In this document: positions 8,888 through 18,625 of the stretch, one piece after another | How positions within the stretch are numbered: the stretch's first letter is position 1 | How the letters are laid out: each line of letters starts with the position of its first letter | NCBI RefSeq assembly: GCF_902459615.1 | Contig: NZ_CABPSA010000011.1 | Location: 80,452 to 144,451 of the forward strand | Source: Pandoraea commovens | Lineage (GTDB): Bacteria; Pseudomonadota; Gammaproteobacteria; Burkholderiales; Burkholderiaceae | Direction: 5' to 3' | Length of the DNA: 64,000 bases | Notes under the pieces: model-generated | What the model was told of the DNA's origin: nothing | Databases searched by the model: none | The model's input: only the letters and a program-made list of their open reading frames with translations | Translations under genes and position numbers: made by a program

Positions 8888-9727
8888 TTACCGAACCGCG
8901 CGCCAACTCGCGTTATGCGCTTCGAGCCAGTTCTGCGCGAGCGCCGGATCGCCGTGACGATTCGGATGGAACGACGGCAGCATGTACTTGAGCATCGGCC
9001 CGGTGGTGCGCCAGATGACGCCGTCGCGACCGAAGAACATCGTCGTGAATCCCCACCACGTGCTCGGCTTGAAGAGCGTGCCATCGCGCCAGAGATTGTT
9101 GATCGTCTGCGCGTGGCTCTCCAGCCCGAACATGAACAGCACGTAGAGATACGTCAGTACCCGCTGGCGCTCGCTGCCACCCAGCGCGCGATACAGGTCG
9201 AACGCCACCGCCTTGTGCTCGGTCTCCTCGGCCGCGTGCCAGCGCCACATCAGACGCATCTTCGGCTCCGCCTTCGCGAGCCAGCGGTCGTAGCGCAGTG
9301 CGCCGTCGCCGAACACCGCCGTGCAATGCTCGTAAGCAGCCGTGACGGCGAGCATGTACATCGGCGACAGCTTGCGGCGCCGCGCCCACTGAATGCGCGA
9401 CGTCGCCCAGTTCTCCCAATGATTCACCAGGCCTTGCTTGGCAAGCTGCGCGTTGTACTGGCCGTGCAGATGACGGTGCGTCGCTTCCTGTCCGATGAAT
9501 TGCGCGATGTCGGCGCGCAGTTTGTCGTAACGCGCGTCGTCAGGCAGACGGTCCATCGTGTCGCGCACCGAGTCGATGAACGACTGCTCGCCGACGGGAA
9601 AACTCATCGACAGCGCGTTGTAGTACATCGTGCGGTAAGCGTCGCCGCTGTGCCAATGGCGCTCGAAGCCACTGGCCAGATCGACCGTCAGCTTGCGCAC
9701 GGTCAGCGCGGAAATGTCGTTGCTCAT
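8888..9727 (-). CDS. predicted metal-dependent hydrolase (PF10118 type)
   Basis: A 279-residue protein of the COG3687 'predicted metal-dependent hydrolase' family; no reaction is established for it. The sequence has His/Glu-rich helical stretches such as FIGQEATHRHLHGQYN and WHAAEETEHKAVAFDLYRAL, in the style of a ferritin-like di-metal site, and aromatic membrane-associating segments near the C-terminus. I start at the ATG at 9727 because AGAGG lies 9 nt upstream; the frame extends 32 codons further but that extension is low-quality sequence. It is divergent from a TetR regulator at 9889, a common arrangement for this family, so repression by that regulator is likely. Confidence 0.85.
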   Translation of the reverse strand: MSNDISALTVRKLTVDLASGFERHWHSGDAYRTMYYNALSMSFPVGEQSFIDSVRDTMDRLPDDARYDKLRADIAQFIGQEATHRHLHGQYNAQLAKQGLVNHWENWATSRIQWARRRKLSPMYMLAVTAAYEHCTAVFGDGALRYDRWLAKAEPKMRLMWRWHAAEETEHKAVAFDLYRALGGSERQRVLTYLYVLFMFGLESHAQTINNLWRDGTLFKPSTWWGFTTMFFGRDGVIWRTTGPMLKYMLPSFHPNRHGDPALAQNWLEAHNASWRAVR

Positions 9728-9888
9728 GATGGCAGACCTCTCTGGCAGTCGAGACGAATGTCGGATGCGATGAATGTGACGTCCATGACGCCGTCTCTTG
9801 AAATTCATACCGAATGTGAGCATTATTCATTTTTCAGGCGTCATGCCGCAACTCGCTTCTCGCTCAGTTCCTGCTCAGGTTTTCAGTT

Positions 9889-10539
9889 ATGTCCACACCG
9901 AAGTCGCCCGCCACCCCGAATGCCCCGTCCGCCATGCGAAAGCGGCCGATGCAGGCACGCGCGCAGCACACCGTCGAGACCATTTTCGAGGCCACAGCTC
10001 AGGTTCTCGACGAAGAAGGGGAGGCGGCGCTCACGACCAATCGCATCGCCAAGAAGGCCGGTTTTTCGATTGGCACGCTGTATCAGTACTTCCCGACCAA
10101 GGAAGCGATTCTGTTGGCAATGATTGCGCGCGAGCGGCGTCGCGTAATGGACGAGCAGAACGAATTTCTCGCACGCGCCGCCGATGAAGGTGCAGACCCT
10201 GAGCGCGTGATTCGCGAGCGCATCCGCATGCTGATCGAAGCCTTCGGTTCGGGAGGACGCGTGAAGCGCTCGCTCATCAAGATGGCGTGGCAAATGGACC
10301 ATCACGAGAACATCATGCAGGCGATGCGCGAGGCGGCCGAGCATATCGCTGTCGCCATGTCGCGCCGCGATGCGCCGGGAATGCGTCCGCCGACCACCGC
10401 CACGGTCTTTGTGCTCACGCGCGCATTCATGGGCACACTGCGCTCGGCCGTGCTCGAAGACTCCCCGTTGCTTGGCACTCCAGAATTTGAGGACGAGCTT
10501 TACCGGTTATGCTGGGGCCTGTTGCGCGCCGACGCCTGA
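9889..10539 (+). CDS. TetR/AcrR family transcriptional regulator
   Basis: A 216-residue regulator with an N-terminal DNA-binding domain at about residues 20-70: TIFEATAQVLDEEGEAALTT, then NRIAKKAGFSIGTLYQYFP, the recognition helix of the family, followed by TKEAILLAMI. The C-terminal ligand domain is not diagnostic. The ATG follows a weak ribosome site. The 161-nt divergent interval with the hydrolase gene contains AATG-n4-CATT within an AT-rich stretch near 9814-9832, which could be part of its operator (low confidence). The likely target is the divergent hydrolase; lipid or aromatic ligands are typical for the group but not shown here. Confidence 0.9.
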   Translation: MSTPKSPATPNAPSAMRKRPMQARAQHTVETIFEATAQVLDEEGEAALTTNRIAKKAGFSIGTLYQYFPTKEAILLAMIARERRRVMDEQNEFLARAADEGADPERVIRERIRMLIEAFGSGGRVKRSLIKMAWQMDHHENIMQAMREAAEHIAVAMSRRDAPGMRPPTTATVFVLTRAFMGTLRSAVLEDSPLLGTPEFEDELYRLCWGLLRADA

Positions 10540-10641
10540 CGGCACAGCCGCCGGGCCGACAGTAGATTCCACAGTCGCCTCGCAGGCGACGACGCGCACC
10601 ACTTCGATAGCTCCGGCAGTACGCACAAAGGAAGGCGTTGC

Positions 10642-12249
10642 ATGGGTGAAATCGTCAAGGCGGTCAGCATTCTGGCGGGTGGCGTCGGCATCTTCCTCAT
10701 CGGCATGGCGATGATGACCGATGGCCTCAAACTCGCCGCCGGGCCTGCGCTCGAACGCATTCTCGCGGGAGCGACGCGCACCCGATGGCAGGCCTTCGCT
10801 TCGGGCGTGCTCGTCACCGCCATCACCCAAAGCTCCTCCGTCGTGACGATTGCGACCATCGGCTTCGTCAACGCCGGACTGCTCAAGCTTGGCGGCGCTC
10901 TGTGGCTGATGTTCGGCTCCAATCTCGGCTCGACGATGATGGGCTGGATCGTCGCGGTCATCGGCCTCAAATTCAATATCGATGCGTTCGCGCTGCCGAT
11001 GATCGCTGTCGGCGTGGCGCTGCGTCTGACGGGCGCGGGCACCCGGCGCGGTGCCATCGGCAATGCGCTCGCGGGCTTCGGCCTGCTCTTCTTCGGCATC
11101 TCGCTGCTGCAATCTGCCTTCATCGACATGGCGGGCATGATTCGTCTGCCCGATGGCACCGGCCCGCTCGATGTGCTGCTGCAAGTCGTCGTGGGCTTCG
11201 TGCTGACCTGCATCGTGCAGTCCTCGGCGGCGGCAATGGCCATCACACTCACGGCCGCGCAGAACGGACTGCTGGGCGCGCAGGGCGCGGCGGCCGTGGT
11301 GATCGGCGCGAACATCGGTACGACAGTAACGGCCGTGATCGCGGCCATCGGCGCGACGCCCAACGCGCGGCGTGCGGCGATGGCGCACGTCGCCTTCAAT
11401 GTGGTGGCGGCTGTCGTGGCGCTCTTGCTGCTGCCGTGGATGATCCGCGCCATCGCTACCGGCATGGAATGGATGCATCGCGAAGCCGACCCCGCCATCC
11501 AGCTTGCCATCTTCCATACGACCTTCAATGTGCTTGGCGTGCTGCTGATGATTCCGCTGACCACGCCGCTGTTGCATTGGTTGCAGCGCCGCTTTCGCTC
11601 GCGCGAGGAAGACGAGGGTGCACCGCAGTTCCTAGACGACAACGTGTTGCAGGTGCCGCAACTGGCCGTCGAGGCGCTCAAACGCGAAGTCGAGCGTCTT
11701 GGCGTGATCAGTCGGCATATGGTGCGTGGCGCGCTGACCGGCACGAGTTCCGGCGTGCTGGCCCAGTCGCACGCGTGCGTGACTCGCCTCGGCAGCGTCT
11801 GCCAGACGTTTGCCGAGCGCATGAGTCGCGTGGCGATGGGCGCGGCGTCCGCCGAGCAACTGGCCGACACGCTGCGCACACTACGTTACTACGAGAGTGC
11901 GGCAGAGCAAGCGGTGGCAGCTTCCGCGTTGCGAGACCAGACCAGCACCGCGACCGGGATGTCGGACGTCTACGCGGCGTTCCTGCGCGAATCGGGCGCG
12001 CTGCTCGATCATGTGGAAAGCGACACGTTGCCGGAAGACGGTGGCGAATCGCTCGGCACCCATGCGTCGGCGATGGAGGCGGCGTATGGCGGGCTCAAGG
12101 CCAAATTGCTGGCCGACGGCGCGGCGGGCACCGCACGTATCTCCGTGATGGAAGAAGCCTTGCGACGTTACAGCGCGCTGCGACGTGCGTTGCAACAGAC
12201 CGTCAAGGCGAGCACGCGTCGTGCGAAGGGGACGGACCCCATCGATTGA
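10642..12249 (+). CDS. Na/Pi cotransporter family protein (NptA-like)
   Basis: A 535-residue membrane protein of the Na+/phosphate cotransporter family (PF02690). It has the inverted repeat of the family: ITQSSSVVTIATIGFVNAGL in the first half and CIVQSSAAAMAITLTAAQNG in the second, the QSS motifs being the ion/phosphate-binding loops. About eight helices are followed by a PhoU-like helical cytoplasmic tail (residues ~340-535). A ribosome site AAAGGAAGG precedes the ATG. The gene lies 102 nt after the TetR gene and is probably separately transcribed. Direction of transport (uptake or leak/export) is not settled for bacterial members. Confidence 0.9.
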   Translation: MGEIVKAVSILAGGVGIFLIGMAMMTDGLKLAAGPALERILAGATRTRWQAFASGVLVTAITQSSSVVTIATIGFVNAGLLKLGGALWLMFGSNLGSTMMGWIVAVIGLKFNIDAFALPMIAVGVALRLTGAGTRRGAIGNALAGFGLLFFGISLLQSAFIDMAGMIRLPDGTGPLDVLLQVVVGFVLTCIVQSSAAAMAITLTAAQNGLLGAQGAAAVVIGANIGTTVTAVIAAIGATPNARRAAMAHVAFNVVAAVVALLLLPWMIRAIATGMEWMHREADPAIQLAIFHTTFNVLGVLLMIPLTTPLLHWLQRRFRSREEDEGAPQFLDDNVLQVPQLAVEALKREVERLGVISRHMVRGALTGTSSGVLAQSHACVTRLGSVCQTFAERMSRVAMGAASAEQLADTLRTLRYYESAAEQAVAASALRDQTSTATGMSDVYAAFLRESGALLDHVESDTLPEDGGESLGTHASAMEAAYGGLKAKLLADGAAGTARISVMEEALRRYSALRRALQQTVKASTRRAKGTDPID

Positions 12250-12705
12250 CCGACTGACCGGCTGAGCGCGAGGTGTGGCTTTCGCGTCATGTCCATCGCT
12301 TGCGCAACGCAACATGCGTGGCTAGAATGGCGACGGATTCTTGGCATCTAGTGAAATCTTCTCCGGTGTCACGTAAGCGTTCACGTGAATCAACGCATTC
12401 TCCGCGACAGCGGCCGGTTCTACCGGCACGTCGGTCGAGGGGCGTGCGTTCTGCGTGAACTACCGGGCAACCCATTCAGCGTTGTCTTCGGTTCTCTGAG
12501 CGTCATAAGCGCCGTCCTCCTCCGATTTGCCTGTTTCGATACCGATGCCCCGTTTGCGGTCGTTCGTCCGCCGGTTGGCGTCTGGTGTCCGTCGTTCGTG
12601 GCTTGTTCATCGTTCGCCGGTGTTTCGCCGATGGCTTTGCTCGCGTGTCATTTGTGTCGTTCGGCACTGGCTTGCGCTGACCGGTAACCTTTGGAGTTTT
12701 CTCGC
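12250..12705. other. non-coding gap before the YfcJ-like gene
   Basis: About 450 nt with no convincing gene. Several short frames overlap each other (for example 12385-12687) but show no ribosome site or family sequence. The last part is rich in GTTCG/CGTTCG words and may form a leader for the downstream transporter. Confidence 0.5.
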
Positions 12706-13935
12706 ATGTCGTCCTCCGCTACATCGGCCCAATCTTCGGATCGGGCTCAACCCCCGCATCAGGCGGCGGGTGCGCCCGCCAACGCTACGGCGTTGCTCGT
12801 GCGCTTCTCGCTCAATGTTTTTCTCGCGTGCCTGACCATCGGCATGTCGCTCTCCGTAGTACCGCTGTTCGTGCACGACACGCTCGGGTATCACAACGTC
12901 ATCGTGGGCTTTGCCGTGGGCGTGCAGTCGCTCGCCACGGTGCTCACCCGCAAGTTCGCCGGACGCACCGCCGATCAGCGCGGTGCGCGCGTGGCGCTCA
13001 TGCGCGGTCTGGTGTTCGTCGGACTGTCAGGCATCGCGCTGCTCGCGACGAGCCTGATTTCGGCGGCCGCCGAACCGCGTCTTGCTGTGCTGACGCTCGC
13101 CCGCTTGCTGCTCGGCGTCGGCGAGAGCCTGTGCATCACCGGCACATTGACGTGGGCCATCGGCAGTCTCGGTGCCGCGCAATCGGGCCGCGTGATGTCG
13201 TGGACCGGCGCGGCTGTCTTCGGCGGATTCGCGGTCGGCGCGCCGTTGGGGCTGGCGCTCTACGGCGGCATGTCGCTGGCGGGCGTCGCCATCGCAATCT
13301 GTCTGCTGCCGCTGGCGGGCTGGGCCGTCATCTCGCGCATTGCTGCCGTCGCGCCCGCGCATCAGGCAGGGGGCGCGCTGCCGTACTCGCAGGTGTTGCG
13401 TATCGTCTTCATGCCCGGACTGGCGCTGGCGTTGCAGGGTGTCGGGTTCGCTGTGGTCGGTGCGTTTGTGGTGCTGTACTTCGAGGCGTCGCGCTGGACT
13501 GGTGCGGCGATTGCCTTGTCGGCGTTCGGTCTGGCGTTTGTGCTGATGCGTTTGATCGGCGGACGCTGGCCCGAGCGCTTCGGCAATCTGCGAGTGGCAC
13601 AGGCGTCGCTCGTCGTCGAGGCCATCGGGCTGCTGATCGTCTGGCAAGCGCCCGTCGCGTGGCTCGCGCTGCTGGGTACGGCGTTGGCCGGGGCGGGGGC
13701 GTCGCTGATTTTCCCGTCGCTGGGCATTGAAGTCGTCAAGCGCGCACCGGCGGCCAGCCGTGGCACGAGCCTCGGCACGTACGCCGCGTTTCAGGACATC
13801 GCCATCCTGACCACCGGTCCGCTCGCGGGGGCCGTGGCCAACCCGTTCGGCTATCGCGCCGTCTTCCTGTGCGGGGCGGTGGCGGCAGTGCTGGGTGTCG
13901 TCGTGATCGTGTCGTTGCGGGCGCGTCAGCGCTGA
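12706..13935 (+). CDS. MFS transporter, YfcJ-like
   Basis: A 409-residue major facilitator very similar in pattern to E. coli YfcJ: LTIGMSLSVVPLFVHDTLGY, then KFAGRTADQRGARVALMRGL (loop 2-3 motif), and near the C-terminus ASLIFPSLGIEVVKRAPAAS and RGTSLGTYAAFQDIA. The predicted role is export of an unknown small molecule. I use the ATG at 12706 because TTGGAG sits 9 nt upstream; the frame also opens at a TTG at 12691, inside that ribosome site. It is a paralogue of the transporter at 1826, from the same UPF0226/arabinose-efflux group, and is monocistronic. Confidence 0.88.
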   Translation: MSSSATSAQSSDRAQPPHQAAGAPANATALLVRFSLNVFLACLTIGMSLSVVPLFVHDTLGYHNVIVGFAVGVQSLATVLTRKFAGRTADQRGARVALMRGLVFVGLSGIALLATSLISAAAEPRLAVLTLARLLLGVGESLCITGTLTWAIGSLGAAQSGRVMSWTGAAVFGGFAVGAPLGLALYGGMSLAGVAIAICLLPLAGWAVISRIAAVAPAHQAGGALPYSQVLRIVFMPGLALALQGVGFAVVGAFVVLYFEASRWTGAAIALSAFGLAFVLMRLIGGRWPERFGNLRVAQASLVVEAIGLLIVWQAPVAWLALLGTALAGAGASLIFPSLGIEVVKRAPAASRGTSLGTYAAFQDIAILTTGPLAGAVANPFGYRAVFLCGAVAAVLGVVVIVSLRARQR

Positions 13936-14100
13936 TTTGAGGTCGATGCAGCGCCGTGCTGTCTCTCTCACCCGAGAGGCGCACGGCGTTGCCTTCCGTC
14001 GTCCCGCAGAAGCCTGTAAATGCCTACGCTATGCCCGCAGATCGCACCTCAAGAAAATGATCATGTACTGAAGGTTCGTTCCATTTAAAGCGGTGTCCTA

Positions 14101-14260
14101 TGGTTTACAATCCGCCTCGGCCTCCCAATACCTAAGGGGATGGCAGGGTGAGATGCGTCGCGCAACGACTTAACCGTCGGGCGCGACGTCCGGAGACAAT
14201 GCCTCCGGGCCTGCGCGTGATCGATTCTCGCAACATGGGAATCGTGAGGTCTTCAGAGCG
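14101..14260 (+). promoter_or_regulatory. structured leader upstream of the ACS transporter
   Basis: Three successive hairpins lie 100-200 nt before the transporter start. They are CGTCGCGC/GCGCGACG (14156-14163 with 14181-14188, with an inner CGAC/GTCG stem), CCGGAG/CTCCGG (14190-14195 with 14203-14208), and CGATTC/GAATCG (14222-14227 with 14239-14244). Hairpins of this spacing are consistent with a regulatory leader RNA. I could not match it to a known riboswitch class. None of the hairpins is followed by a T tract. Confidence 0.35.
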
Positions 14261-14357
14261 GTCGAGTGGGTAAGGCAGCGTGATCGGTGCGAGTGGTCCG
14301 GGTGCAACGTTGCAGTCAATTCAGGCTGCGTGGCAGCCGAAGTTCGAAGTGGAGACC

Positions 14358-15668
14358 ATGAGTACTATCGCAAGCGGTGTCAAAGCCAACGCGCATACGC
14401 GCGAGATCGAGGCGCAAGCCTACGCAAAAGCGACCTGGCGTTTGTTGCCGTTCCTTTTCCTGTGTTACGTCGCGGCCTATCTGGACCGCGTGAATGTCGG
14501 CTTCGCCAAGCTGCAAATGCTGAACGACCTCCAGTTCAGCGAGACCGTCTACGGTCTGGGCGCCGGCATCTTCTTCATCGGTTACTTCTTCTTCGAAGTG
14601 CCGTCCAACATCATCATGCACAAGGTCGGTGCGCGTCGCTGGATTGCGCGCATCATGATCTCGTGGGCGGTGCTCTCGGCGGCGACGCTGTTCGTCACGA
14701 CGCCGACGCAGTTCTACGTGGTGCGCTTCCTCCTCGGTGTGGCTGAAGCGGGCTTCTTCCCCGGCATCGTGCTGTATCTGACCTACTGGTTCCCGGCGCA
14801 GCGCCGTGGCCGCATGAACGCGCTGTTCATGATCGGTATTCCGGTTGCCGGTGTGTTCGGCGGTCCGCTCTCGGGCTGGATTCTGCAAGCGTTCAACGGC
14901 GTGGGCGGCTGGAAGGCCTGGCAATGGTTGTTCTTCATCGAAGCCATTCCGTCGGTGATTCTCGGCGTGATCACGCTGATGTATCTGCCGAACGGCATTC
15001 GCGCTGCGAAGTGGCTCACCGAAGACGAGAAGGCCGTGCTGGAGCACAACATCGCACAGGACAGCGCGGGCAAGGCACCGCAATCGGTGGCCTCGGTGTT
15101 CTCGAACGGTCGCGTGTGGCTGATGGCCGTGATCTACTTCTGCTGCATGATGGGTCTGTACGGCATCGGCTTCTACCTCCCGACGCTCATCAAGGCCAGC
15201 GGCGTGAAGAGCGCGCTCGACGTGGGTCTGCTGACCGCCATTCCGTATGCTTGCGCAGTCGTCAGCATGATCGCCGTGGCACGCAGCTCGGACCGCACGC
15301 GTGAGCGTCGCTGGCACTTCGCCGTAGTGTCGTTCGCCGGTGCCGTTGGCCTGTACCTGAGCACGATCTGGGGCAACAACGTACCGCTCGCGATGGTCGC
15401 GCTGTCGGTCGGCACGGCGGGCATGCTGGCCACGATGCCCGTGTTCTGGACGTACCCGAGCGCGCTGCTCGTCGGCGGCTCCGCGGCGGCTGCCATCGGC
15501 ATGATCAACTCGATCGGCAACCTGGCAGGCTTTGTGAGCCCGTTCGTCATCGGCTGGCTCAAGGACGTGACGCAGAGCACGAACGCCGGTATGTACTGTG
15601 TGTCGGCAGCGCTCGCACTGGGTGCCGTGCTGGCACTCACGCAGTCGAAGGAACAGGTCAATCGCTGA
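14358..15668 (+). CDS. MFS transporter, anion:cation symporter (ACS) family
   Basis: A 436-residue permease of the ACS family, whose members take up organic acids such as glucarate, tartrate, phthalate or 4-hydroxyphenylacetate. Typical parts are YVAAYLDRVNVGFAKLQM after helix 1, GYFFFEVPSNIIMHKVGARR, RFLLGVAEAGFFPGIVLYL (the ACS signature), and ASVF...RVWLMAVIYFCCMMGLYGI in the second half. I start at the ATG at 14358, preceded by GGAG; an upstream extension of 26 codons is unlikely to be translated. No catabolic genes are adjacent, so the substrate is not indicated. A strong terminator follows at 15751. Confidence 0.9.
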   Translation: MSTIASGVKANAHTREIEAQAYAKATWRLLPFLFLCYVAAYLDRVNVGFAKLQMLNDLQFSETVYGLGAGIFFIGYFFFEVPSNIIMHKVGARRWIARIMISWAVLSAATLFVTTPTQFYVVRFLLGVAEAGFFPGIVLYLTYWFPAQRRGRMNALFMIGIPVAGVFGGPLSGWILQAFNGVGGWKAWQWLFFIEAIPSVILGVITLMYLPNGIRAAKWLTEDEKAVLEHNIAQDSAGKAPQSVASVFSNGRVWLMAVIYFCCMMGLYGIGFYLPTLIKASGVKSALDVGLLTAIPYACAVVSMIAVARSSDRTRERRWHFAVVSFAGAVGLYLSTIWGNNVPLAMVALSVGTAGMLATMPVFWTYPSALLVGGSAAAAIGMINSIGNLAGFVSPFVIGWLKDVTQSTNAGMYCVSAALALGAVLALTQSKEQVNR

Positions 15669-15750
15669 TCGTTCCGAAGTGATGTGAGGGAAGGGCGGCA
15701 GCGCTGCCCGTCCCTCTGGGGCGATACTTCATGCAAGAAGCGTCGCCGAC

Positions 15751-15790
15751 AAAAAAAGCGGGTCCATGTGAGTGGACCCGCTTTTTTATT
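15751..15790. terminator. bidirectional Rho-independent terminator
   Basis: The hairpin GCGGGTCCA/TGGACCCGC is flanked by seven A on the left and TTTTTT on the right. It separates the transporter from the convergent isocitrate dehydrogenase gene. Confidence 0.95.
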
Positions 15791-15839
15791 TCTTGCTGCC
15801 GGGGCAGTCCTTGTGGACCGCCCGGCACGACACCGTGGC

Positions 15840-18080
15840 TTACGCCTTGGCGACGCTTGCCAGCGCTGCGTTGAACGTCTTGCTCGGACGCATGACTTGT
15901 TCGAGCTTTTCGAAGTCCGGCTTGTAGTAGCCGCCGATGTCGGTCGGCTTGCCTTGCACGTCGGCGAGTTCGCCCACGATGGTCTTCTCGTTCTCGGTCA
16001 GTTGCTTTGCGAGCGGGGCGAAGAGCTTGGCCAGTTCGGCGTCGTCCTTCTGCTCGGCGAGTTCCTGTGCCCAGTACATCGACAGGTAGAACTGGCTGCC
16101 ACGGTTGTCCAGCTCGCCGGTTTTCGGCGACGGACCCTTGTTGTTGTCGAGCAGCTTACCCGTTGCGGCGTCGAGCGTCTTGGCGAGGATCTTGGCGCGC
16201 TGGTTGCCCGTCTTGATGCCCAGGTCTTCCAGCGAGACAGCCAGTGCCAGGAATTCACCCAGCGAATCCCAGCGCAGGTGGTTCTCTTCCACCAGTTGCT
16301 TGACGTGCTTCGGTGCCGAGCCGCCAGCACCCGTTTCGTACATGCCGCCACCGGCCATCAGCGGCACGATGGAGAGCATCTTCGCGCTGGTGCCCAGTTC
16401 CATGATCGGGAACAGGTCGGTCAGGTAGTCGCGCAGAATGTTGCCGGTCACCGAGATGGTGTCCAGACCGCGGATCACGCGCTCCAGGGTGTAACGCATG
16501 GCGCGCACTTGCGACATGATCTGGATATCGAGGCCGTTGGTGTCGTAATCCTTCAGGTACGTTTCGACCTTCTTGATCAGTTCGGCTTCGTGCGGACGGT
16601 ACGGGTCGAGCCAGAACACGGCCGGCATGCCCGAGTTGCGCACGCGGTTCACGGCGAGCTTCACCCAGTCGCGGATCGGTGCGTCCTTGACCTGGCACAT
16701 GCGCCAGATGTCGCCGGCTTCCACGTTCTGCGAGAGCAGCACTTCGCCCGTGGCGATGTCGACGATGTTCGCCACGCCGTCTTCGGCGATTTCGAACGTC
16801 TTGTCGTGCGAGCCGTATTCCTCAGCCTTCTGCGCCATCAGGCCGACGTTCGGCACCGTACCCATCGTGGTCGGATCGAATGCGCCGTTCGTCTTGCAGA
16901 AGTTGATGATTTCTTGATAGATACGAGCGAACGTGCTCTCCGGGATCACGGCCTTCGTGTCCTTCGGACGACCGTCGGCGCCCCACATCTTGCCGCCGAT
17001 ACGGATCATGGCGGGCATCGATGCGTCGACGATCACGTCGTTCGGTGCGTGCAGGTTCGAGATGCCCTTGGCCGAGTCGACCATCGCCAGTTCCGGACGG
17101 TGCTCATGGCAGGCGTGCAGATCGCGGATGATCTCTTCGCGTTGCGTGCTCGGCAGCGCTTCGATCTTCTCGTACAGGTTCACGAGACCGTTGTTGACGT
17201 TCACGCCCAGTTCGTCGAACAGCTTGCCGTGCTTCTCGAAGGCTTCCTTATAGAAGATCTTCACGGCGTGGCCGAACACGATCGGGTGCGAGACCTTCAT
17301 CATTGTGGCCTTCACGTGCAGCGAGAACATGACGCCGGTCTTGCGTGCGTCTTCCATCTGTTCTTCGTAGAAGTCGCACAGCGCCTTCTTGCTCATGAAC
17401 ATGCTGTCGATGATTTCGCCGTCGAGCAGCGAGACCTTCGGCTTGAGGACGATCGTCTTGCCGCTGTTCGTCACGAGTTCCATCTTGACGTCGCGAGCCT
17501 TGTCGATCGTCATCGACTTTTCGCCGTGGTAGAAGTCGCCATGCTTCATGTGCGCGACGTGCGTGCGCGAAGCCATGCTCCACTCGCCCATGCTGTGCGG
17601 GTGCTTCTTGGCGTAGTTCTTGACGGCGAGCGGTGCGCGACGATCCGAGTTGCCTTCACGCAGGACCGGGTTCACGGCCGAGCCGAGGCACTTCGAGTAA
17701 CGCTTCTGGATGGCTTTCTCTTCGTCGGTCTTCGGGTCTTCCGGGAAGTCCGGAATCTTGTAGCCCTTCGACTGAAGTTCCTTGATGGCGCTCTGGAGCT
17801 GGAACACCGATGCGCTGATGTTCGGCAGCTTGATGATGTTCGTGTTCGGATCCTGCGTCAGACGACCGAGTTCGGCGAGGTTGTCCGGGACGCGTTGTTC
17901 TTCGGTCAGGAATTCCGGGAATTCGCCGAGGATACGGCCCGAGACCGAGATGTCGCTCGTGTCGACCGCCACGCCCGCCGGAGCGGTGAACGTGCGGATG
18001 ATCGGGAGGAAGGAGCCGGTGGCGAGAAGCGGAGCTTCGTCGGTCAGGGTGTAGATGATGCTGGGTTGCTGCGTGCTCAT
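15840..18080 (-). CDS. icd: NADP-dependent isocitrate dehydrogenase, monomeric type
   Basis: A 746-residue enzyme of the monomeric IDH family (usual length ~740), converting isocitrate to 2-oxoglutarate in the TCA cycle with NADP+. Recognisable blocks are [20 protein letters not shown] at the start, [18 protein letters not shown] (substrate-binding region), [13 protein letters not shown] and [20 protein letters not shown] near the C-terminus. I take the ATG at 18080; the frame extends six codons to a TTG. The gene is monocistronic between a terminator and a ~530-nt upstream gap. The opposite strand carries an 891-codon open frame that is a codon-bias shadow. Confidence 0.96.
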   Translation of the reverse strand: MSTQQPSIIYTLTDEAPLLATGSFLPIIRTFTAPAGVAVDTSDISVSGRILGEFPEFLTEEQRVPDNLAELGRLTQDPNTNIIKLPNISASVFQLQSAIKELQSKGYKIPDFPEDPKTDEEKAIQKRYSKCLGSAVNPVLREGNSDRRAPLAVKNYAKKHPHSMGEWSMASRTHVAHMKHGDFYHGEKSMTIDKARDVKMELVTNSGKTIVLKPKVSLLDGEIIDSMFMSKKALCDFYEEQMEDARKTGVMFSLHVKATMMKVSHPIVFGHAVKIFYKEAFEKHGKLFDELGVNVNNGLVNLYEKIEALPSTQREEIIRDLHACHEHRPELAMVDSAKGISNLHAPNDVIVDASMPAMIRIGGKMWGADGRPKDTKAVIPESTFARIYQEIINFCKTNGAFDPTTMGTVPNVGLMAQKAEEYGSHDKTFEIAEDGVANIVDIATGEVLLSQNVEAGDIWRMCQVKDAPIRDWVKLAVNRVRNSGMPAVFWLDPYRPHEAELIKKVETYLKDYDTNGLDIQIMSQVRAMRYTLERVIRGLDTISVTGNILRDYLTDLFPIMELGTSAKMLSIVPLMAGGGMYETGAGGSAPKHVKQLVEENHLRWDSLGEFLALAVSLEDLGIKTGNQRAKILAKTLDAATGKLLDNNKGPSPKTGELDNRGSQFYLSMYWAQELAEQKDDAELAKLFAPLAKQLTENEKTIVGELADVQGKPTDIGGYYKPDFEKLEQVMRPSKTFNAALASVAKA

Positions 18081-18613
18081 CGCTGGTCTCGGATTCAAGA
18101 ATCAGGAAAAGGTGGGGGAACGCCGCCGACTGGGTCACAGTCCGCAAGCCATGACAAATTTTCCCTGATTGTGACACGGGTCGGGGGCAAAACTGAAATG
18201 CCTTTTCGTAATGTGAATGCTTGGGTCTTATATAAGACTGGCACGAAAGTGCCCATCTCGCCGTTGAAAACACCGCAGGCTGGGGCAGGGGTGTGGGAAT
18301 TGGCAGGGAAGGAGGGCCTTCTGATGAGGGTTGTTTGGATGGATTTAGTTTTTCGATAGTAATAATCTATGAAAAACGCCACTAAAGCCGTCGTCGAGAC
18401 ACGAGGAAATCCGGTTCCAGAGCGCACCGTACGCGGTCACGCCGAGTCCGAACATCGCAGTGTCGGCGGGGTCGACCACGTGAGGCCGGTGCAGCAGCGA
18501 ACTTCCCGGCAGCGTCATCATCCAGGGTGCGGTCATGTGCCGCATACGCGAGCATGGGATCGGTGTAGTCTGACTCGCATGCTCACCGTTGTTACGCCTA
18601 CTTCTCGATACTC
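18081..18613. other. upstream region of icd
   Basis: About 530 nt that should hold the icd promoter. The half nearest icd is AT-richer and shows no gene. The distal half contains one possible short minus-strand gene, listed separately at low confidence. Confidence 0.5.
18345..18545 (-). CDS. possible small protein
   Basis: A 66-codon frame with high GC at third positions through most of its length (for example the codons for RPHVVDPADTAMFGLGVTAY), unlike random frames. It has no visible ribosome site, and its C-terminal end becomes AT-rich. I do not recognise it. It may be a small conserved protein or a gene remnant. Confidence 0.25.
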   Translation of the reverse strand: MRHMTAPWMMTLPGSSLLHRPHVVDPADTAMFGLGVTAYGALWNRISSCLDDGFSGVFHRLLLSKN

Positions 18614-18625
18614 GTGACTTCACTC

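Noticed and set aside
12385-12687. A 100-codon frame before the YfcJ-like gene
   Set aside because: Irregular, Cys/Ser-rich composition, no ribosome site, and other frames overlap it equally well.
14130-14215. A possible fluoride riboswitch in the leader of the ACS transporter
   Set aside because: GGGGATGG and a later GCCTCC recall the motif, but spacing and pairing do not fit, and the gene is not a fluoride exporter.
15684-18359. An 891-codon open frame on the plus strand across the isocitrate dehydrogenase gene
   Set aside because: It is exactly antisense to icd, has no ribosome site, and its composition (His/Arg/Val/Asp-rich) is that of a codon-bias shadow.
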